This document shows, piece after piece, positions 17,656-26,239 of a DNA stretch of 64,000 bases. The position numbers and the translations under genes were made by a program. Each line of letters opens with the position of its first letter. The first letter of the stretch is position 1. This DNA comes from Rhizobium sp. NXC24 (GTDB lineage: Bacteria > Pseudomonadota > Alphaproteobacteria > Rhizobiales > Rhizobiaceae), in assembly GCF_002944315.1 (NCBI RefSeq), contig NZ_CP024311.1, forward strand, positions 1,774,501 through 1,838,500. Direction: 5' to 3'. The notes beneath the pieces are model-generated. The model did not search any database. It was given only the letters and a program-made list of their open reading frames with translations, and was not told where the DNA came from.

Positions 17656-17735
17656 CATTTGTGGTGATTGACGACTGGGAGGAGGAGTGTCGTCAATCCA
17701 TCGGAGCGCACTGGGAGGAGGAGTGTGCGGCTCCG
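17623..17735 (-). ncRNA. Tandem anti-Shine-Dalgarno hairpin RNA (cuckoo/CcsR type)
   Basis: Three hairpins lie in tandem. Plus-strand coordinates are 17623-17655 (11-pair stem), 17666-17698 (10-pair perfect stem) and 17702-17735 (10-pair stem, one bulge). Every loop, read on the minus strand, contains the nonamer CCTCCTCCC; the last two loops are identical over 13 bases. The hairpin that comes last on the minus strand (17623-17655) is followed by TTATTTTTTATC, so it doubles as the terminator. This is the architecture of the alphaproteobacterial cuckoo RNAs, including CcsR1-4 of Rhodobacter sphaeroides, which accompany a DUF1127 gene. The stems differ completely while the loops are conserved, which argues for selection on the loop sequence. 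The 5' end is unknown. Confidence 0.85.
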
Positions 17736-17758
17736 AATTCTATATGAGGAATTCATCC

Positions 17759-17815
17759 TCAGGCTCTTTCCGGCTTTCGCCGAAGCGGCGCGCCACGCCG
17801 TCCTTCGATGCTCAT
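17759..17815 (-). CDS. Possible 18-residue Arg-rich small ORF upstream of the hairpins
   Basis: ATG at 17815 opens an 18-codon frame (MSIEGRRGAPLRRKPERA) ending just before the hairpin array on the same strand. Seven of 18 residues are Arg or Lys. No Shine-Dalgarno sequence precedes the ATG, so it would have to be leaderless or poorly translated. Its stop overlaps a small hairpin at 17745-17761. In Rhodobacter a DUF1127 ORF precedes the equivalent RNAs; this peptide is much shorter and cannot be assigned to that family. Confidence 0.25.
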   Translation of the reverse strand: MSIEGRRGAPLRRKPERA

Positions 17816-17837
17816 AAAATAGTATGACTTTTGATTT

Positions 17838-17856
17838 TTGTGCAGCGCAATAATTT
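17838..17856 (-). promoter_or_regulatory. TGCA-like motif upstream of the hairpin RNA
   Basis: TGCAGCGCA at 17841-17849, read on the minus strand as ATTATTGCGCTGCACAAAAA, resembles the blocks upstream of both DUF1127 genes. It lies about 106 bases before the first hairpin on the minus strand. The significance is inferred from the three-way similarity. Confidence 0.4.
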
Positions 17857-18059
17857 CATAGGAGGTATGCTTCATATGCATACGTTGACGCGCATCAATA
17901 CCGCAAACGACCATTATGCGAAGTAAGCCTTAACTCTGCATTAACACGGTGCGGCCTTGCGCGAAGCTCGGCCTGTTTTGAAACGCGAAAGAGCGACCTC
18001 GATCGCACCCATTTTGTGATAAGACACTCAGGGATGTTGGAATCGCTGTCAGGGGCGCG

Positions 18060-19214
18060 ATGTACCGGGCTAGGCTGGAGCGTGATCTTAAGGTCTGGGT
18101 GAATAAGGGGTTGGTCGATGGGCCGGCAGCGGCAGCGATTCTCAATGAATATGACAGCCGCCCGGCAAGCTTCAGCCTTGGCCGCGTGCTCGCCGTCATG
18201 GCGGCGCTGTTAGTCGGCGCCGCGATCCTGTTGTTCGTCGCCTCGAATTGGGAGGCGATTCCAAGGATCGTCAGGCTCTTAGGGCTTATAGCGCTGATCT
18301 GGGCCTTTTATCTTGGCGGCGCCTATTCATTCGCGCGCGGCCACCCGGTTCTCGGCTCGGCGGTGCTGATTCTCGGTACGATGAGTTTCGGCGGCGCCAT
18401 GTCGCTTGTCGGCCAGATGTATAATCTATCCGGCGACGAGCTGACGATGATGATCGTCTGGTTCGCGGTTGCCGCCGTCGCTGCCGTATTGTTTCGCTCG
18501 AGCGGGCAGGTGGCACTTGCCGGCTTCCTCGCTTGGGGCTTTTGCGGCTTCTATCTTTGGGATCATTTCGACGTTTGGTACGGCATCATGCCCTGGGCGC
18601 CGCCGGTTATGGCGGCCGTGCTGATCGCCCTTGTCCGATACGTCGATGCGCCAAGATCCCGGCATCTTGCCTATCTGATGCTTGTTGGCTGGCTGACTTG
18701 GATTTTCGCACAGTATGAGAGCCTGCATGCGGCTATCCTGCTTGCTACTGCCGGCATGATTGCCTTCCTGGCCGCCAGCCTCCAGATCTCGCCATTGACG
18801 CGGATCGCACGCACTGCCGGGGCAGCGCCGGCCTTCTACAGCTTCCTCATCGCTGCCATCGGTCTCTTCGCAATTCATGGAGAGATCAGCGACGGCGTTT
18901 TTGAGAATAATATATGGGTTGCAAACAAGCTGCCTCTCATCGTGATCGCTTTCGCGACGCTCGCAAGTGCGATCGTTGCCATCATTCTGAGCGGCCGCGA
19001 TAACGGTGCTGTGCGCTATCTCGCTTATGTCGTCTTTGCCGGTGAAATCCTCTATCTCGCCGGCGAGACGGTCGGTTCGATCATAGGCACATCGGGATTC
19101 TTCCTGATCTGCGGTGTATTGGTCGCGATCGCCGCCTGGCTGGTCATCCGGTTGGAGCGGCGATTTTCCCATCATGACGGCGCTGAGAGTGACAGGCAGG
19201 GGGCGCGGGCATGA
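18060..19214 (+). CDS. DUF2157 membrane protein
   Basis: A 384-residue integral membrane protein with a short soluble N-terminus (RLERDLKVWVNKGLVDGPAA) that is typical of the DUF2157 family, followed by about ten hydrophobic helices. The function is unknown. The gene overlaps the next one by four bases (ATGA), and DUF2157 and GDYXXLXY genes are commonly paired, so the two products probably act together in the membrane. Confidence 0.85.
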   Translation: MYRARLERDLKVWVNKGLVDGPAAAAILNEYDSRPASFSLGRVLAVMAALLVGAAILLFVASNWEAIPRIVRLLGLIALIWAFYLGGAYSFARGHPVLGSAVLILGTMSFGGAMSLVGQMYNLSGDELTMMIVWFAVAAVAAVLFRSSGQVALAGFLAWGFCGFYLWDHFDVWYGIMPWAPPVMAAVLIALVRYVDAPRSRHLAYLMLVGWLTWIFAQYESLHAAILLATAGMIAFLAASLQISPLTRIARTAGAAPAFYSFLIAAIGLFAIHGEISDGVFENNIWVANKLPLIVIAFATLASAIVAIILSGRDNGAVRYLAYVVFAGEILYLAGETVGSIIGTSGFFLICGVLVAIAAWLVIRLERRFSHHDGAESDRQGARA

Positions 19215-19828
19215 CGATGACAGCCGAGCCGGGCACCGTTGTACGCAATGTCAGCCGCCGCATGTGGATTGCCGCTATGATCGTCGCAGCGCTGCAGACG
19301 GCCATCCTCGGCTATATGGTTGGCGAGCGGGCTTGGGGCCTGCGGAGCGGCGTCGAGGTTCTGTTGAAAACCGCCCCGATCGATCCGCGCGATTTGCTGC
19401 GCGGCGACTATGTGACGCTGAACTACGATATTTCGCGAGTGCCGGTGTCGACCGTGATCGGCGGAGTGCCGACGGAAAATCGGAAAAACCAGATTTTGTC
19501 CGTCCGCCTGAAGAAGCAGGATGACGACTATTGGGGCATCATCGAATCGTCCTTCGGGGCACTGGAGCCGAAACCGGACACGGTCGTTCTCAAAAGCCTG
19601 CCTTTCGACTATTTTTCTTACAGCGATAGCGCGCCGTCGCACGCGACGATCTGGGTCACCTACGGTATCGAACGCTATTATGTGCCTGAAGGCGACGGTC
19701 GTACCATCGAGGATGCGCGCAATCACGACCGCGTCGCGATTGCCGCCCGCGTTTCGTCCGATGGCGCGGCGCATATCAGAAGCCTGCTTCTCGATGGCAA
19801 AGCCGTCTACGAAGAGCCGCTTTACTGA
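19211..19828 (+). CDS. GDYXXLXY-domain membrane protein
   Basis: A 205-residue protein with one N-terminal membrane helix (about residues 19-38) and the eponymous motif GDYVTLNY near residue 65, within DPRDLLRGDYVTLNYDIS. The rest is predicted periplasmic. The biochemical function is unknown. Its start overlaps the DUF2157 stop by four bases, so the pair is translationally coupled. Confidence 0.88.
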   Translation: MTMTAEPGTVVRNVSRRMWIAAMIVAALQTAILGYMVGERAWGLRSGVEVLLKTAPIDPRDLLRGDYVTLNYDISRVPVSTVIGGVPTENRKNQILSVRLKKQDDDYWGIIESSFGALEPKPDTVVLKSLPFDYFSYSDSAPSHATIWVTYGIERYYVPEGDGRTIEDARNHDRVAIAARVSSDGAAHIRSLLLDGKAVYEEPLY

Positions 19829-19972
19829 CAGCGTTTCCCTATAAAACCAAACAAGGTTCATGGACGGTCGTAGAACCGTCATTTTTCCTTTGCGTGGTTG
19901 AAAACGGGTGATATAGAGACGCCGCGCTCCGGAAGGCCCCATGGGCAGGCATTGCCGTGCGGTTTTGGGAAC

Positions 19973-20057
<85 letters not shown>

Positions 20058-20125
20058 AGGCTGCCTTGTGGACGGGAGAGGCTTAACGGTCTGTCTCCTG
20101 ACCCGCGGTGGACGCGCCATTTTGC

Positions 20126-20170
20126 CTAGAGCATCCCGCTTTCTGATGGAAAGTGGACAAGATGCCCTAG
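20126..20170. repeat. Interspersed inverted repeat upstream of tig
   Basis: CTAGAGCATC and GATGCCCTAG form near-perfect 10-base inverted ends (one mismatch) around a 25-base centre. This wording is common between genes in Rhizobium, as judged from memory. It lies in the 274-base gap between tRNA-Leu and tig, where I see no gene. Confidence 0.5.
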
Positions 20171-20331
20171 ATTCCGAGAGGAAGAGCGACCTTTGCGCAT
20201 TCGTTCGAACGCGCGGCGCTCTAGCAAAATGATGAGGAATTGCATCCAAGCCACGCTCGGGATTTTCCGGCGTCGTGCTCATCGAAACGAACGGCTGTCT
20301 GGGCACGGCCGCCATGAATGAAGGTAGGACA

Positions 20332-21831
20332 ATGCAGGTTATCGAAACGCTCGCTGAAGGGCTGAAGCGCGAAATCAAGGTGGTCATCCCGGCCAAGGAC
20401 ATGGAAGTTCGCATGAACGAGCGCCTGGCCGAGGTCAAGGACAAGGTCCGTATCAACGGTTTCCGTCCGGGCAAAGTGCCGGTTGCGCATCTGAAGAAGG
20501 TCTATGGCAAGTCGATCATGGCCGACCTCGTCAACGAGATCGTTCGTGACCAGCCGCCGGCAATCCTGACCGAGCGCGGCGAAAAGTCGGCAACCCAGCC
20601 GGAAATCGCCATGACCGAGGACAAGGACGAGGCTGAAAAGATCCTCGCCGCTCAGGCCGATTTCGAATTCACGCTCTCTTATGAAGTCATCCCGGCAATC
20701 GAGCTGAAGTCGGTCAAGGGCATCAAGGTTACCCGCGAAGTTGCCGAAATCGGCGAGGACGAAGTCACCGAGCAGATCCTCAAGATCGCTGAAAGCGCCC
20801 GCAGCTACGAGACGAAGAAGGGCAAGGCCGCCAACGGCGACCGCGTCACCATAGACTACCTCGGCAAGGTTGACGGCGAAGCCTTCGACGGCGGCAAGGA
20901 CGAAGACGCTCAGCTCGTCCTCGGCTCCAACCGCTTCATCCCGGGCTTCGAAGAGCAGCTCGTCGGCGTCAAGGCGGACGATGAAAAGACCATTACCGTG
21001 ACGTTCCCGGCCGACTACCCGGCCAAGAACCTTGCCGGCAAGGAAGCCACCTTCGACATCAAGGTGAAGGAAGTCGCAGCTCCCGGCGATATCGAAATCA
21101 ACGACGAACTCGCCTCCAAGCTCGGCATCGAATCCGCCGACCGCCTGAAGGAAATCGTCCGCGGCCAGATCGAAAGCCAGTACGGCTCCGTCACCCGCCA
21201 GAAGGTCAAGCGTCAGCTCCTCGACCAGCTCGACGAGATGTACCAGTTCGACACCCCTCAGAAGCTGGTTGAAGCAGAATTCGCCAGCATCTGGCGTCAG
21301 ATCCAGACCGATCTCGATGAATCGGGCAAGACCTTCGAAGACGAAGACACGACCGAAGAAAAGGCACGCGAAGAATATCGCAAGCTTGCCGAGCGCCGTG
21401 TCCGCCTTGGCCTCGTTCTCTCCGAAATCGGCGAAAAGGCCGGCGTCGAAGTGAGCGAAGACGAAATGCAGCGTGCGCTCTATGCGCAGCTCCAGCAGTT
21501 CCCGGGCCAGGAAAAGGAAATCCTGAACTTCTTCCGCAACACCCCCGGCGCTTCCGCCAACCTGCGCGCGCCGATCTTCGAAGAAAAGGTCATCGACCAC
21601 CTGCTAACCGAAGTCGACGTCACCGACAAGACCGTTTCCAAGGAAGCGCTGCTGGCTGACGACGAAGCTGAAACGGAAGACAAGCCGGCCGCCAAGAAGG
21701 CTGCTCCGAAGAAGAAGGCTGCTGCCAAGGCTGAAGCAATCGAAGTCGCCACCGAAGGCGAAGAAGCTGCCGCCGCTCCGAAGAAGAAGGCCGCTCCGAA
21801 GAAGAAGGCTGCTGAAGACAGCGCCGAATAA
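20332..21831 (+). CDS. tig: Trigger factor
   Basis: Trigger factor is the ribosome-associated chaperone and peptidyl-prolyl isomerase that first meets nascent chains. The 499-residue protein has the ribosome-binding domain with the signature GFRPGKVP (about residues 43-50), the FKBP-type domain starting near [11 protein letters not shown], and the C-terminal substrate-binding domain. It is longer than E. coli TF (432) because of a tail of about 60 residues with repeated PKKKA blocks. I start at ATG 20332 after GAAGGTAGGAC. A strong terminator follows. Confidence 0.97.
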   Translation: MQVIETLAEGLKREIKVVIPAKDMEVRMNERLAEVKDKVRINGFRPGKVPVAHLKKVYGKSIMADLVNEIVRDQPPAILTERGEKSATQPEIAMTEDKDEAEKILAAQADFEFTLSYEVIPAIELKSVKGIKVTREVAEIGEDEVTEQILKIAESARSYETKKGKAANGDRVTIDYLGKVDGEAFDGGKDEDAQLVLGSNRFIPGFEEQLVGVKADDEKTITVTFPADYPAKNLAGKEATFDIKVKEVAAPGDIEINDELASKLGIESADRLKEIVRGQIESQYGSVTRQKVKRQLLDQLDEMYQFDTPQKLVEAEFASIWRQIQTDLDESGKTFEDEDTTEEKAREEYRKLAERRVRLGLVLSEIGEKAGVEVSEDEMQRALYAQLQQFPGQEKEILNFFRNTPGASANLRAPIFEEKVIDHLLTEVDVTDKTVSKEALLADDEAETEDKPAAKKAAPKKKAAAKAEAIEVATEGEEAAAAPKKKAAPKKKAAEDSAE

Positions 21832-21858
21832 TTCGGATTTGCTCCGGAACTGATCAGA

Positions 21859-21888
21859 GCCCTGCCGTTCGCGGCGGGGCTTTTTTTT
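21859..21888 (+). terminator. Intrinsic terminator of tig
   Basis: GCCCTGCCG pairs with CGGCGGGGC around a TTCG loop and is followed by eight Ts. Confidence 0.93.
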
Positions 21889-21906
21889 GTGCAGATCAGG
21901 GAAAAA

Positions 21907-22150
21907 CTCCCTCTCCCCGTCAAAACGGGAGAGGGGCTGGGGTGCGGGGCAACAAACTATCCGCGAAGACTGAAATCTAGGATTTGGGAGCAGGCGCGAA
22001 GCGCAGGTCAGACGCTTCAGCGTCATTGTCCGATTGGCGCAGAACACGGGCACGTTGGGTTATCTCAGATTTCGGGCCACGCAATTGACGGTCCCCGCGG
22101 AAAGCCTCTCACCCTAACCCTCTCCTCGCAGGCGGGGAGAGGGACTCCCC
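21907..22150. repeat. Element bounded by inverted GC-rich palindromic arms
   Basis: The left arm (21907-21945) is itself a hairpin, CCCTCTCCCCGT...ACGGGAGAGGG, followed by GCTGGGGTG. The right arm (22104-22150) is a near inverted copy, CACCCTAACCCTCTCC...GGGGAGAGGG. About 160 bases lie between them without an ORF. Pairs of such arms around short spacers recall rhizobial intergenic repeats or miniature elements. It fills the gap between tig and sthA. Confidence 0.6.
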
Positions 22151-22180
22151 CTCGATCCGTCGCGCTTGCACAGCCTCTAC

Positions 22181-23584
22181 TCAAAGCTCCGACTTGATAT
22201 CGCCCATGCGGTTCCATGCATCCAGGCCGGCGATTTTGTAGGCTTCGGCGAGCGTCGGGTAGTTGAAGGTGTTTTCGACGAAATATTCCACCGTGCCTTT
22301 GAGGTTCAATACCGCCTGGCCGATATGGACGAGTTCGGTCGCGCCTTCGCCGACGATGTGGACGCCGAGAAGGCGGCGGGTCTTCAGCGAGAAGATCATC
22401 TTCAGGAGGCCGGTGTCGAGGCCCATGATATGGCCGCGCGACGTCTCGCGGAAACGGGCGATGCCGCACTCGTAGGGAATGTGACGTTCCTTGACCTCTT
22501 CTTCGGAAAGACCGCAGGTGGAGATTTCCGGCACGGCATAGATGCCGTAGGGGAAGTATTTCGGTGGCTCCTTGGCGATGGCACCGACGGCGACGCGGGC
22601 GGCGATGCGGCCTTGTTCCATCGAGGTTGAAGCAAGGCTCGGAAAGCCGACGACGTCGCCAGCCGCAAAGATATGCGGGACGTTGGTGGCAAAGGTTTCG
22701 GGATTGACGCTGAGGCGGCCGCGATTGTCCGCCTCGAGGCCGGCAGCAGCCAGATTGAGCGTGTCGGTGGCACCCATGCGGCCGGCGGCAAACAGCACCA
22801 TGTCGGTGATGATGCGGCGACCATTGTCCAGCAACAGTTCCACCTTGCCGTCCTGGCGGGTGACCTTTTCGGCCTTTTGCCCCAGCAGCAGCTTCATGTT
22901 GCGGTCGCGTAGCTGATAGATGAAATCCTCGACGATTTCCTTGTCGATGAAGTCGAGCATCGTCGATTTCGGATCGATCAGCGTCACCTGCGTGTCGAGC
23001 GCGCTGAAGATCGTCGCATATTCGATTCCGATGACGCCGGCGCCGATGACGACCATCGAACGCGGCAAATCCTCGATCTCCAGCAATTCGTCGCTGTCGA
23101 GAACGGTCTTGCCATCGAAGGGCATATAGTCGGGACGGAAGGGCTTGGTGCCGACCGCGAGCAGAATGCTGGCGCCCGTGACATGGACGACTTCGCCGTC
23201 GTCCTTGACCACCTGCATGGTCTGCGGATCGACGAAGCTCGCCTTGCCGCGTATATGCTGTACCCGGTTGCGAGCGAATTGATGCTCCAGAACTTCGACT
23301 TCATGGTCGAGAGTGATCAACAGGCGGCGACGCAGGTCCGCGGCGCTGATTTCCTGCTTCACGCGATAGGCGCGGCCGTAGAAGCCGCGTTCGCGCCAGC
23401 CGGAGAGATTGAGCGCGGTCTCGCGCAGCGTCTTCGACGGAATGGTGCCGGTATGGACGGAGACACCCCCGACACGCTTGCCCTGTTCGATCACCAGCAC
23501 CCTCTTGCCGAGCTTGGCGGCCTGAATGGCGCCTCTGCGGCCTGCGGGGCCGCTGCCCACGACTATGAGATCGAATTGGTCCAT
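22181..23584 (-). CDS. sthA: SthA, soluble NAD(P)+ transhydrogenase
   Basis: SthA transfers hydride between NADPH and NAD+ in the cytoplasm and balances the two pools. The 467-residue flavoprotein has the FAD-binding VVGSGPAGRRGAIQAAKLGK at the N-terminus, a second dinucleotide loop GAGVIGIEYATIF near residue 180, and the dimerisation domain at the end. The disulfide Cys pair of lipoamide dehydrogenases is absent: the region reads GGVSVHTGTIPSKTLRE with no Cys, consistent with a transhydrogenase rather than a disulfide reductase. Confidence 0.93.
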   Translation of the reverse strand: MDQFDLIVVGSGPAGRRGAIQAAKLGKRVLVIEQGKRVGGVSVHTGTIPSKTLRETALNLSGWRERGFYGRAYRVKQEISAADLRRRLLITLDHEVEVLEHQFARNRVQHIRGKASFVDPQTMQVVKDDGEVVHVTGASILLAVGTKPFRPDYMPFDGKTVLDSDELLEIEDLPRSMVVIGAGVIGIEYATIFSALDTQVTLIDPKSTMLDFIDKEIVEDFIYQLRDRNMKLLLGQKAEKVTRQDGKVELLLDNGRRIITDMVLFAAGRMGATDTLNLAAAGLEADNRGRLSVNPETFATNVPHIFAAGDVVGFPSLASTSMEQGRIAARVAVGAIAKEPPKYFPYGIYAVPEISTCGLSEEEVKERHIPYECGIARFRETSRGHIMGLDTGLLKMIFSLKTRRLLGVHIVGEGATELVHIGQAVLNLKGTVEYFVENTFNYPTLAEAYKIAGLDAWNRMGDIKSEL

Positions 23585-23688
23585 CGGAAGCCTCGGGTGA
23601 TTGGATTTATGGAATCAATGTCGCAACGCAACATGCTGTCCGTCAACCGGTAGCGGCTCAATGTTACAGATTATCTAACAGGAAATGA

Positions 23689-24285
23689 TCAGGAGCTGGA
23701 AAGGCCGAGCCAAGGCTCCAGCTTTTCGAAAGTCCGGTCCATGGCATAGGCATGGGTGAAGGAAAGCGGCAGATGTCCGTAGATGATCGACATCTGATCT
23801 TCCGCGGCCGCTTCGCCGGCTTTGGCGATAGCAGCGAGATAGAGGGCCGAGGCAAGCCCCGTGCGATCTGCGCCGGCCTGGCAATGGATCAACAACGGCT
23901 TCGGCGCATCGCGCATGATCTCAACAAGCCGCGCTGCCTGCTCCTGGGTCAGCTCGTGGCCGGAGGACATGCGAAAATCAATATGATTGATATTGAGTTC
24001 CTTCGCCTGGGCGACTTCGTTGTCGTACCAGGTGCGGCCGCTATTGTCGCCGCGCAAGTTGATGATGGTCTTGATACCATATTGCTTCTGCAGTTCCGCG
24101 ATCGTCGCCGGCGATGGCTGAGAAGAGCGGTAGACCTCGCCTGCGATGACGGGATGGAAATTCGTCGTCCACAGCATATGGGCGTAGAAGCCGCCGGCAA
24201 TCAGCGCAAAAGGAGAAAATGCAAGAAGGACACCACGACCGATGCGGCGCAGACGACCAGAAAGCAGCAATGACGTCTTCGGCAT
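23689..24285 (-). CDS. Membrane-anchored tyrosine/dual-specificity phosphatase
   Basis: A 198-residue protein with an N-terminal membrane helix (about residues 18-37) and a cysteine phosphatase domain. The CX5R active site is intact (HCQAGADRTG, about residues 135-144), and the YRSSQPSPATIAELQKQYGI opening is typical of bacterial protein phosphatases of this type. The general acid is likely in the FRMSSGHEL segment or nearby. The substrate is unknown. It lies between sthA and radC on the same strand, with gaps of 104 and 260 bases, so it may be transcribed alone. Confidence 0.85.
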   Translation of the reverse strand: MPKTSLLLSGRLRRIGRGVLLAFSPFALIAGGFYAHMLWTTNFHPVIAGEVYRSSQPSPATIAELQKQYGIKTIINLRGDNSGRTWYDNEVAQAKELNINHIDFRMSSGHELTQEQAARLVEIMRDAPKPLLIHCQAGADRTGLASALYLAAIAKAGEAAAEDQMSIIYGHLPLSFTHAYAMDRTFEKLEPWLGLSSS

Positions 24286-24545
24286 GTAGTCTCCGGGGTA
24301 CGCCGCAGCTCGAGCGGATAAGGCGCAAACAAAACAATCGCTTCCGTGTGCAAACGCACCGATCTGGAGGCGTTATCCTTGTGTCAGAACATCCTGACAA
24401 ATACCTGAAAAGCGCAAGGGGAGGTGCTGAGGCAGGAAACTATCGATAGGTCAGAATTCAACGGTATTGCTTATGTCGTAAAGTATAATAAAAACAAATT
24501 ATTATGCGGGTATTCTGATGTTGCAATCTATCCAGAGGTGTCGAT

Positions 24546-25397
24546 TCAGACTAGCCGCAACGCCCTGAAGCTGACATGGCCGTTCTTGCCGATGATAATA
24601 TGATCGTGAACGGTGATACCCAAAGGGCCGGCCGTGTCGATGATCGTCTTTGTCATGTCGATATCGGCGCGCGAGGGTGTAGGGTCGCCGGAAGGATGGT
24701 TGTGCACGAGAATCACGGCCGTGGCCGAGAGTTCGAGCGCACGTCTGACCACCTCGCGCGGATAGACCGGCGTATGGTCGATCGTTCCCAAACCCTGCAC
24801 CTCATCCGCGATCAGGGCATTGCGCTTGTCGAGAAACAGGATTCGAAATTGTTCGCGCGTCTCATGCGCCATTGCGGTGTGGCAATAGTCGATCAGAGCC
24901 TTCCAGGAGGAGAGCACCGGCTTGCCCGTCAGCTCGCTTTTCAGCATGCGCTGCGCCACGCTTGCCACCAGCTTCAGATCGAGCGCCACGGCTTCGCCGA
25001 CGCCGCTGATTTCCTGCAGCAGATTGGCCGGCGCGCCGAAGACGCCGCCGAGCGTGCCGAAGCGAGCAAGCAGCGCCTTGGCGATCGGCTTGGTGTCGCG
25101 GCGCGGAATCAGCCGAAACAGCAGGAGTTCGAGGATTTCGTAATCGGCAAGCGCCGCATTGCCCCCATCGCGATAGCGATTGCGCAGGCGTTCCCGGTGA
25201 CCGTGATAATGAGCCTCGGCATTGGCCGGCACGCTCGGCGGCTTCGCCGGTTTGTCGCGCAGCGCGGTTTTGGTGGATTGATGGGCGAAAAACAGCCGCT
25301 CGTCGAAAAGCGGAGCTTCTTCAAGGCTATCCGTCGCGCCGCCGCTATCGATGGGCATGTCGCCATGTCCGGAGGAAGAAGCGGGGCGCTTCGCCAT
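24546..25397 (-). CDS. radC: RadC-family JAB/MPN protein
   Basis: RadC proteins carry an N-terminal helix-hairpin-helix region and a C-terminal JAB/MPN metalloprotease-like domain; the role in DNA repair is doubtful in E. coli. The 283-residue sequence has the metal motif [14 protein letters not shown] (about residues 235-248) and the [20 protein letters not shown] lead-in. The first 60 residues are low in conservation and probably disordered. It follows map with three bases between, so it is part of the sfsA-map-radC transcript. Confidence 0.93.
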   Translation of the reverse strand: MAKRPASSSGHGDMPIDSGGATDSLEEAPLFDERLFFAHQSTKTALRDKPAKPPSVPANAEAHYHGHRERLRNRYRDGGNAALADYEILELLLFRLIPRRDTKPIAKALLARFGTLGGVFGAPANLLQEISGVGEAVALDLKLVASVAQRMLKSELTGKPVLSSWKALIDYCHTAMAHETREQFRILFLDKRNALIADEVQGLGTIDHTPVYPREVVRRALELSATAVILVHNHPSGDPTPSRADIDMTKTIIDTAGPLGITVHDHIIIGKNGHVSFRALRLV

Positions 25398-25400
25398 GCA

Positions 25401-26237
25401 TTACCCCTGCAGCGGTGGCAGGCCGGGACGGTCGAGGCCGCCGGGCGACAGGGTGAAGATCTCGCAGCCGGTGGCAGTGACACCGACGGTGTGCTCATAC
25501 TGCGCAGATAGCGAGCGATCTCGGGTGACTGCCGTCCAGCCGTCGCCAAGCACTTTCACATGCGGTCGTCCGAGATTGATCATCGGCTCGATGGTGAAAA
25601 TCATGCCTTCACGCAGTTCCGGGCCCTCGCTGGCGCGGCCGTAATGCAGGATGTTCGGGGAATCATGGAAGAGGCTGCCGACGCCGTGGCCGCAGAAATC
25701 GCGCACGACGGAGCAGCGCTCCGCTTCGGCATAGGCCTGGATCGCTTCGCCGATTGCGCCGGTGCGAGCACCGGGACGCACGGCGGCGATGCCGCGCATT
25801 AGCGATTCGTAGGTCACTTCCAGCAGCCGCTCCGCCGAGCGCTTGATCTCGCCGACGGGATACATGCGGCTGGAATCGCCGTGCCAGCCGTCGAGCACGT
25901 AGGTCACGTCGATATTGACGATATCGCCGTCGCGCAGCGGCTTGTCGTTGGGAATGCCGTGGCAGACGACGTGATTGATCGACGTGCAGGAGGATTTCAT
26001 ATAACCGCGATAATTCAATGTCGCCGGGTAGGCGCCATGATCCATGCCGAATTCGAAGACGAAGCGATCGATGACATCAGTCGGTACGCCAGGCCCGACG
26101 ATGGCGGCCAGTTCGTCGAGGCAACGAGCGGTCAACTGGCATGCCTTGCGCATTCCTGCGAAAGCGTCGGGGCCGTAGAGGCGGATGGCGCCTGTGTTTT
26201 TCGACGGCGCCGTTGCCGCTTCGATGTAATTCACCAT
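25401..26237 (-). CDS. map: Methionine aminopeptidase type I
   Basis: Map removes the initiator methionine from new proteins. The 278-residue protein has the five metal ligands of the pita-bread fold: Asp in NIDVTY, Asp in HGDSSRM, His in GHGVGSLFH, Glu in FTIEPMI and Glu in QYEHTV, plus the substrate His in CHGIPN. The N-terminal 20 residues form a short extension. It lies two bases downstream of sfsA and three bases upstream of radC. Confidence 0.97.
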   Translation of the reverse strand: MVNYIEAATAPSKNTGAIRLYGPDAFAGMRKACQLTARCLDELAAIVGPGVPTDVIDRFVFEFGMDHGAYPATLNYRGYMKSSCTSINHVVCHGIPNDKPLRDGDIVNIDVTYVLDGWHGDSSRMYPVGEIKRSAERLLEVTYESLMRGIAAVRPGARTGAIGEAIQAYAEAERCSVVRDFCGHGVGSLFHDSPNILHYGRASEGPELREGMIFTIEPMINLGRPHVKVLGDGWTAVTRDRSLSAQYEHTVGVTATGCEIFTLSPGGLDRPGLPPLQG

Positions 26238-26239
26238 GA

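Noticed and set aside
17623..17735. Plus-strand reading of the hairpins as ribosome-binding sites
   Set aside because: On the plus strand the loops read GGGAGGAGGA, which resembles Shine-Dalgarno sites, but no start codon or ORF follows at suitable distance. The T-run after the last hairpin lies on the minus strand.
20221..21600. 459-codon open frame on the minus strand across trigger factor
   Set aside because: It is antisense to tig, which has clear domains and terminator. The composition (long runs of acidic, Phe, Leu and Val residues) is the expected reverse image of a GC-rich, Glu/Lys-rich gene.
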